Source of the DNA: Calditerrivibrio sp.
Lineage (GTDB): Bacteria > Chrysiogenota > Deferribacteres > Deferribacterales > Calditerrivibrionaceae
NCBI GenBank assembly: GCA_026415135.1
Contig: JAOAHS010000015.1
Span: 1 to 46,609 of the forward strand
Direction: 5' to 3'
Length of the DNA: 46,609 nucleotides
Position numbers and translations under genes: made by a program. The notes under the pieces were generated by a model. That model had not been told where the DNA came from. It was given only the letters and a program-made list of their open reading frames with translations, and did no database searches. Position 1 is the first letter of the stretch. Every line of letters starts with the position of its first letter. This document shows positions 43,639-46,609 of this stretch, piece after piece.

Positions 43639-43676
43639 TTGTATAGCATATATTGAAATAAAAATGTGGAGTTAGT

Positions 43677-44135
43677 ATGAACCGTAAACATAGATTAGCC
43701 ATATATATGGTGTTGCTGATGATATTTCCGAGTATCATACAGGCAGAATGGAAAGGGTTTAAAGGCAGTGGTGGTTGGGGCATGAATAGCCCATTTAATA
43801 GGATGTTTGATCCTAATAAGATAGAAACAGTATTTGGAACAGTAGAAAAAATTGATATCACAACGCCCCATAAAATGATGTCCCACGGTGTCTATATCGT
43901 ATTAAAATCAGATAAAGGCCTTTTAGATATTCACTTAGGACCCCAATGGTATATCGAGCGTCTTGATTTTGATTTGAAAGCAGGTGACCAGATTGAGGTC
44001 AAAGGTACTCCCATAATGATGATGGGCAAACCATCCATAATAGCTGCTGAGATTAAAAAAGGGGAAGAGCTTTTGATCTTAAGAGATATAAATGGTATCC
44101 CTGTATGGTCGAGATTTGGCGGTAAACGAAGATAG
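43677..44135 (+). CDS. Small secreted Met-rich protein with OB-fold-like domain, function unknown
   Basis: The 152-residue protein has a signal peptide (MNRKHRLAIYMVLLMIFPSI, then IQA) with cleavage near residue 23. A Gly/Met-rich linker (GSGGWGMNSPFNRMF) follows, then a compact beta domain: VFGTVEKIDITTPHKMMSHG, VYIVLKSDKGLLDIHLGP, the AGDQIEVKGTPIMMMGKPSI stretch and the closing strand. The 'GTV-KI ... GDQIEVKG' spacing resembles periplasmic OB-fold domains. Clusters HKMMSH and IMMMGK could bind a soft metal, but this is a guess. It is a single gene with its own candidate promoter, convergent with the hydrolase gene at 44160. Confidence 0.8.
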   Translation: MNRKHRLAIYMVLLMIFPSIIQAEWKGFKGSGGWGMNSPFNRMFDPNKIETVFGTVEKIDITTPHKMMSHGVYIVLKSDKGLLDIHLGPQWYIERLDFDLKAGDQIEVKGTPIMMMGKPSIIAAEIKKGEELLILRDINGIPVWSRFGGKRR

Positions 44136-44159
44136 TAAAACTACAACTAAACCCAGACC

Positions 44160-44981
44160 CTAATAAAGTGTAAGACCATCATAGGCACAGATGGTATTAT
44201 CAAACTCCATTTTTGATAGTTCCCACATCTCATCAATCATGGTATCAGTGTACTCTGGGTTATGGTGGAAAAGAACAAGATTTTTTACCCCAGCACTTTT
44301 TGCAATTCTAATACCGTCCAGGTAAGTGGAATGCCCCCATCCTGCCTTAGATACACCATCAAAATGACCATTATAATCATCAGGGAGATAAGTGGTATCA
44401 AATAGCATAAAATCTGCATTACTTGAAAATTCTATTAACCTACTGTCTGACTCTTTAGTATGCTCATAATCTGTAGCATAAATTGCAGTATATCCGTTTC
44501 TTACTATTTTATAGACCATCGAACCATCAGGATGATTCCCATTTATGGCGGAAACCTCAACATTACAAAACTCATACTTTCTTTCCACATCTACAAACAT
44601 AACACTGATTTTTGCCTTAAGATTCTGGTAGGTTACCGGGAAAAATGGTGGTTTAAACAGCTCCCTAAGGAAACACTCTGGATCATCAAAATTCACCTTC
44701 TTCTCCACATAAATATCGATACTATACTTACTACTATACAAGGCTCTAAGTATCGGTAAACCAATGATATGATCCCAGTGTAGATGGCTAAAAAATATAT
44801 TTATTTTACTTAACCCTGAGAACTCTGCACTGTTTAGTGCCGTAACCCCTGTCCCACAATCCAATATCAAACACTCGTTTTTATCTATCGGAACGTAAAC
44901 AGATGAGGTATTTCCTCCATATTTTCTGTAATGCTCACCAGATACAGGTATTGTTCCTCTACAGCCAAGAATCTTTATCAT
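44160..44981 (-). CDS. Metallo-beta-lactamase-fold hydrolase
   Basis: The 273-residue protein has the metal-binding signature FFSHLHWDHIIGLPIL (His-x-His-x-Asp-His) near residue 85 and further ligands in GNHPDG, the ATDYEH stretch and VLFHHNPEYTD. The N-terminus ILGCRGTIPVSGEHYRKYGG resembles the PhnP/RNase Z-like branch (COG1235), whose members cleave phosphodiesters such as cyclic phosphates or RNA. It overlaps the HATPase gene upstream by ATGA, so the two are co-expressed. A role in degrading a cyclic nucleotide or other signal would fit, but this is inference from the partner. Confidence 0.85.
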   Translation of the reverse strand: MIKILGCRGTIPVSGEHYRKYGGNTSSVYVPIDKNECLILDCGTGVTALNSAEFSGLSKINIFFSHLHWDHIIGLPILRALYSSKYSIDIYVEKKVNFDDPECFLRELFKPPFFPVTYQNLKAKISVMFVDVERKYEFCNVEVSAINGNHPDGSMVYKIVRNGYTAIYATDYEHTKESDSRLIEFSSNADFMLFDTTYLPDDYNGHFDGVSKAGWGHSTYLDGIRIAKSAGVKNLVLFHHNPEYTDTMIDEMWELSKMEFDNTICAYDGLTLY

Positions 44982-45790
44982 TGGATCTTCTTAAGCAGCG
45001 TGACCACGTTACCTTTTTTATTATATATAATGCTATCAAAGTACATAGATGCTATCAAAATACCTCTGCCATGCAATTTATAAAGGTCCTCTTCCGAAGG
45101 GTTCCTTTTTATCTTGGATGTATCAAACCCTTTCCCCCTGTCTTTGACAACGATCTTAAGGTGTTTCTCGTCAAGTGTCACCGTTATTGTAGCTTTTCTT
45201 TTACCAAGCTTTTTATCAGATCTTTTAGTCTCTATCAGTTTGTAATAGGAGTCATTCTCTGTAGCCTCAAACTTTTCATCCCCAGAAATCTCCAAATTCC
45301 CATGCTCTATGGCATTTGTAACCATTTCTGAAATACCGATTCTAATCTTCTGTAGATCCGATAGTTTAAAAAAATAAATAAAGTCCTTAGTTATGTTATA
45401 GACAATTTTATCAATGGAAAAGATATCGTTGGACACCTCATATTTAAAACTGATTTTCTTTAACAGACAACTGCTGTTAAGATTAGACACCATGCCCCCA
45501 TTAATCGCAGCATCGACAAACACCTTTAGCCTTATGTTGTCCAAATTTTCATCCATGACAAAATAAGACACACCCAGTTCCTTCGGCTGACCTATAAAAG
45601 CTATAGGGATTTTCAGATCTTTAAACTCTTCAAAAAACTTTTCATCAGAAATAAGTAACCCAAAAGATACATCTCTTAAATTTATATCTTCATTTAGCAA
45701 GTCAAATCCCTGAAAACCTTCATCCTCACAAAAACCTTTAATAACATTAGCAATTTTCTTATTTTCCGTTTTATAATATATAGATTTCAT
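44978..45790 (-). CDS. HATPase-domain regulator (RsbW-like) with N-terminal receiver-like domain
   Basis: The 270-residue protein has two parts. Residues 1-120 resemble a response-regulator receiver fold in strand pattern (FGLLISDEKFFEEF, IPIAFIGQPKELG) but show no acidic pocket, so it is a pseudo-receiver at best. Residues of about 125-270 form a GHKL ATPase domain: N-box ISEMVTNAIEHGNLEISGDE, G1 VVKDRGKGFD, G2 LHGRGILIASMYFD. This type is found in anti-sigma or partner-switch kinases. No cognate STAS or PP2C gene is present here. The ATG coincides with the predicted transcription start, and there is no Shine-Dalgarno. Confidence 0.82.
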   Translation of the reverse strand: MKSIYYKTENKKIANVIKGFCEDEGFQGFDLLNEDINLRDVSFGLLISDEKFFEEFKDLKIPIAFIGQPKELGVSYFVMDENLDNIRLKVFVDAAINGGMVSNLNSSCLLKKISFKYEVSNDIFSIDKIVYNITKDFIYFFKLSDLQKIRIGISEMVTNAIEHGNLEISGDEKFEATENDSYYKLIETKRSDKKLGKRKATITVTLDEKHLKIVVKDRGKGFDTSKIKRNPSEEDLYKLHGRGILIASMYFDSIIYNKKGNVVTLLKKIQ

Positions 45791-45796
45791 GCTGCA

Positions 45797-45824
45797 ATTA
45801 TAACAAAATAAATCAAAAAATAAA
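45797..45824 (-). promoter_or_regulatory. Predicted leaderless promoter of the HATPase gene
   Basis: On the minus strand a perfect TATAAT (45802-45797) is followed by TGCAGC and then the ATG, so standard spacing places the transcription start on the A of ATG. The -35 region is weak (TTTATT at 16 bases' spacing) in a very T-rich setting. Confidence 0.45.
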
Positions 45825-45883
45825 TATTTTTTTTAACATAACACTATAACTTACTCTTTGCATTTAAGAAAACACTATTCCGA

Positions 45884-45911
45884 TTGACAAAAGTTCATCC
45901 ACGATTATAAT
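45884..45911 (+). promoter_or_regulatory. Strong sigma70 promoter of sppA
   Basis: TTGACA (45884-45889), a 16-base spacer and TATAAT (45906-45911) are exact consensus hexamers. The predicted start is near 45918, giving a leader of about 27 bases with GGTGAAG as the ribosome site before ATG 45945. Confidence 0.8.
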
Positions 45912-45944
45912 CTAAACTAAACATTCATACGCTGGTGAAGATAT

Positions 45945-46609
45945 ATGGGGAAAAGATTAGTATTTATAATTTTCAAGCTAATTATAGTAGTTTTGATCAT
46001 AGGCTTTATCGTTAGAAGTATATATTTAGTCTCCTTTGAGAAGACTACTATTGCCAAAAAAAAGGTTGTATTGATAGACCTGGAAGGGATCATATATGAA
46101 TCCGAAACATTGATAGAAAAACTTAAAAAATATCAAAAAGATGAAAATGTTGTAGGCATAATACTTAGAATAAACTCCCCCGGTGGAGCTGTTGCTCCAA
46201 GTCAGGAAATATACCGGTTCATCAGAAAGATGAACAAACCAGTTTATGCAGCCCTATCCACCATTGCAGCATCAGGGGGGTATTATGTAGCTTCTGCCTG
46301 CGAAAAGATCTATGCAATGCCCGGAACAGTTACCGGGAGCATAGGTGTCATCATGAAATTTACAGACTTATCCAGAATCTATGATAAGTTTGGTATAAAA
46401 ACGGAGACCATAAAAAGTGGTAAATTCAAAGACATCGGCTCTACAACAAGAAGCATGACCAAAGAGGAAAAAGAAATACTCCAGCGCTCCATTGATGAAG
46501 TCTATAATCAGTTTATAGATGACATTCTTGCAAAAAGAACACACATCTCAAAGGAAGAACTCCTTAAAATAGCAGATGGTAGAATACTTACAGGTAGTGA
46601 AGCAAAACA
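45945..46609 (+). CDS. sppA: Signal peptide peptidase SppA, 3' end cut by the window edge
   Basis: SppA is a membrane-anchored serine peptidase that degrades cleaved signal peptides. The visible 221 residues show one N-terminal membrane helix (LVFIIFKLIIVVLIIGFIV), then an S49 domain with LRINSPGGAVAPSQEIY, the nucleophile Ser in STIAASGGYYVAS, TGSIGVIM, and the general-base Lys in KSGKFKDIGS. Spacing of Ser and Lys fits the single-domain bacterial SppA rather than the tandem-domain E. coli form. ATG 45945 lies behind GGTGAAG and a consensus promoter. The gene continues beyond the window. Confidence 0.95.
   Translation, partial: MGKRLVFIIFKLIIVVLIIGFIVRSIYLVSFEKTTIAKKKVVLIDLEGIIYESETLIEKLKKYQKDENVVGIILRINSPGGAVAPSQEIYRFIRKMNKPVYAALSTIAASGGYYVASACEKIYAMPGTVTGSIGVIMKFTDLSRIYDKFGIKTETIKSGKFKDIGSTTRSMTKEEKEILQRSIDEVYNQFIDDILAKRTHISKEELLKIADGRILTGSEAK

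Larger units (their letters stand above)
43360..43656 (+). other. Possible decayed reading frame in the 420-base gap between pabC and the next gene
   Basis: The gene-free stretch 43257-43676 contains a strong GAGGAGGAG (43358-43366) placed as a ribosome site before TTA-AAG-AAG, which is not a start codon. The frame from 43360 is interrupted only by TGA codons at 43480 and 43531 before ending at 43654. Its translation is protein-like (KKFITNIPSVIIDEEHYNTL, then LSPYLFSASHLITSF). It could be the remnant of a transposase or other gene, but AT-rich noncoding DNA can produce such frames by chance. I recognise no family. Confidence 0.2.

Noticed and set aside
1-46609. tRNA genes, CRISPR arrays, intact insertion sequences, prophage genes
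   Set aside because: The gene-free gaps were read for these and none was found; apart from 43257-43676 all are below 170 bases.

Overview
The window is an AT-rich, densely packed chromosomal segment from a flagellated Gram-negative bacterium. L- and P-ring flagellar proteins, lipoproteins with lipoboxes, Lgt and a LolB-position lipoprotein all point to an outer membrane. The gene content fits a member of the Deferribacterota (Calditerrivibrio/Deferribacter/Flexistipes type): flgL-fliW-csrA, a succinyl-CoA:acetate CoA-transferase-like enzyme, a K+-dependent, probably Na+-pumping membrane pyrophosphatase, and the order aroK-aroB-TPR-roadblock-aroQ-pepQ-efp-accB-accC. This placement is inferred from protein character and gene order; no marker here proves the genus. 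I see no rRNA, tRNA, CRISPR array, intact insertion sequence or prophage.

Layout. (1) 1-485: 5' part of a secreted protein of unknown function, minus strand. (2) 622-9702: late flagellar block flgH-flgI-flgJ-flgM-flgN-flgK-flgL-fliW-csrA, with a sigma54-like promoter before flgH and a strong sigma28-like promoter before flgM. FlgL is very large (1170 aa). (3) 9699-13054, minus: AEC-type transporter, CoA-transferase and nitrilase-family amidase. (4) 13219-15641, plus: macrodomain protein overlapping a sodium:solute symporter, then a SAM methyltransferase. (5) 15647-26240, minus: eight contiguous genes (DUF4010/MgtC-like, three EamA transporters, lgt, metH, glnS, ydcF-like) lying directly behind the hppA terminator. 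(6) 26280-41563, minus: sixteen tightly spaced genes from comM to hppA, covering shikimate synthesis, a TPR/roadblock pair, translation (efp, pth), fatty-acid initiation (accBC), envelope functions, isoprenoid and PRPP synthesis, and a pyrophosphatase. (7) 41705-43256, plus: compact pabB-pabC. (8) 43257-43676: the only long gene-free stretch, with inverted repeats and a possible decayed reading frame. (9) 43677-46609: Met-rich periplasmic protein, a beta-lactamase-fold hydrolase plus HATPase pair on the minus strand, and the 5' part of sppA behind an almost perfect sigma70 promoter.

How the genes fit together. The flagellar block supplies rings, rod chaperone, hook-filament junction and the two late checkpoints: FlgM holding sigma28, and FliW holding CsrA. 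The long minus operon makes chorismate, used by the divergently transcribed pabBC toward p-aminobenzoate and folate. It also makes PRPP, malonyl-CoA and isoprenoid precursors; the pyrophosphatase at its 3' end can recover energy from the pyrophosphate of biosynthesis. MetH links folate to methionine. No clearly new defence or mobile system is visible. The less ordinary items are the giant FlgL, the triple EamA cassette, the TPR-roadblock pair, the macrodomain-symporter overlap, an Arg-tipped EF-P, gene starts placed directly on terminators, and a predicted leaderless HATPase gene.
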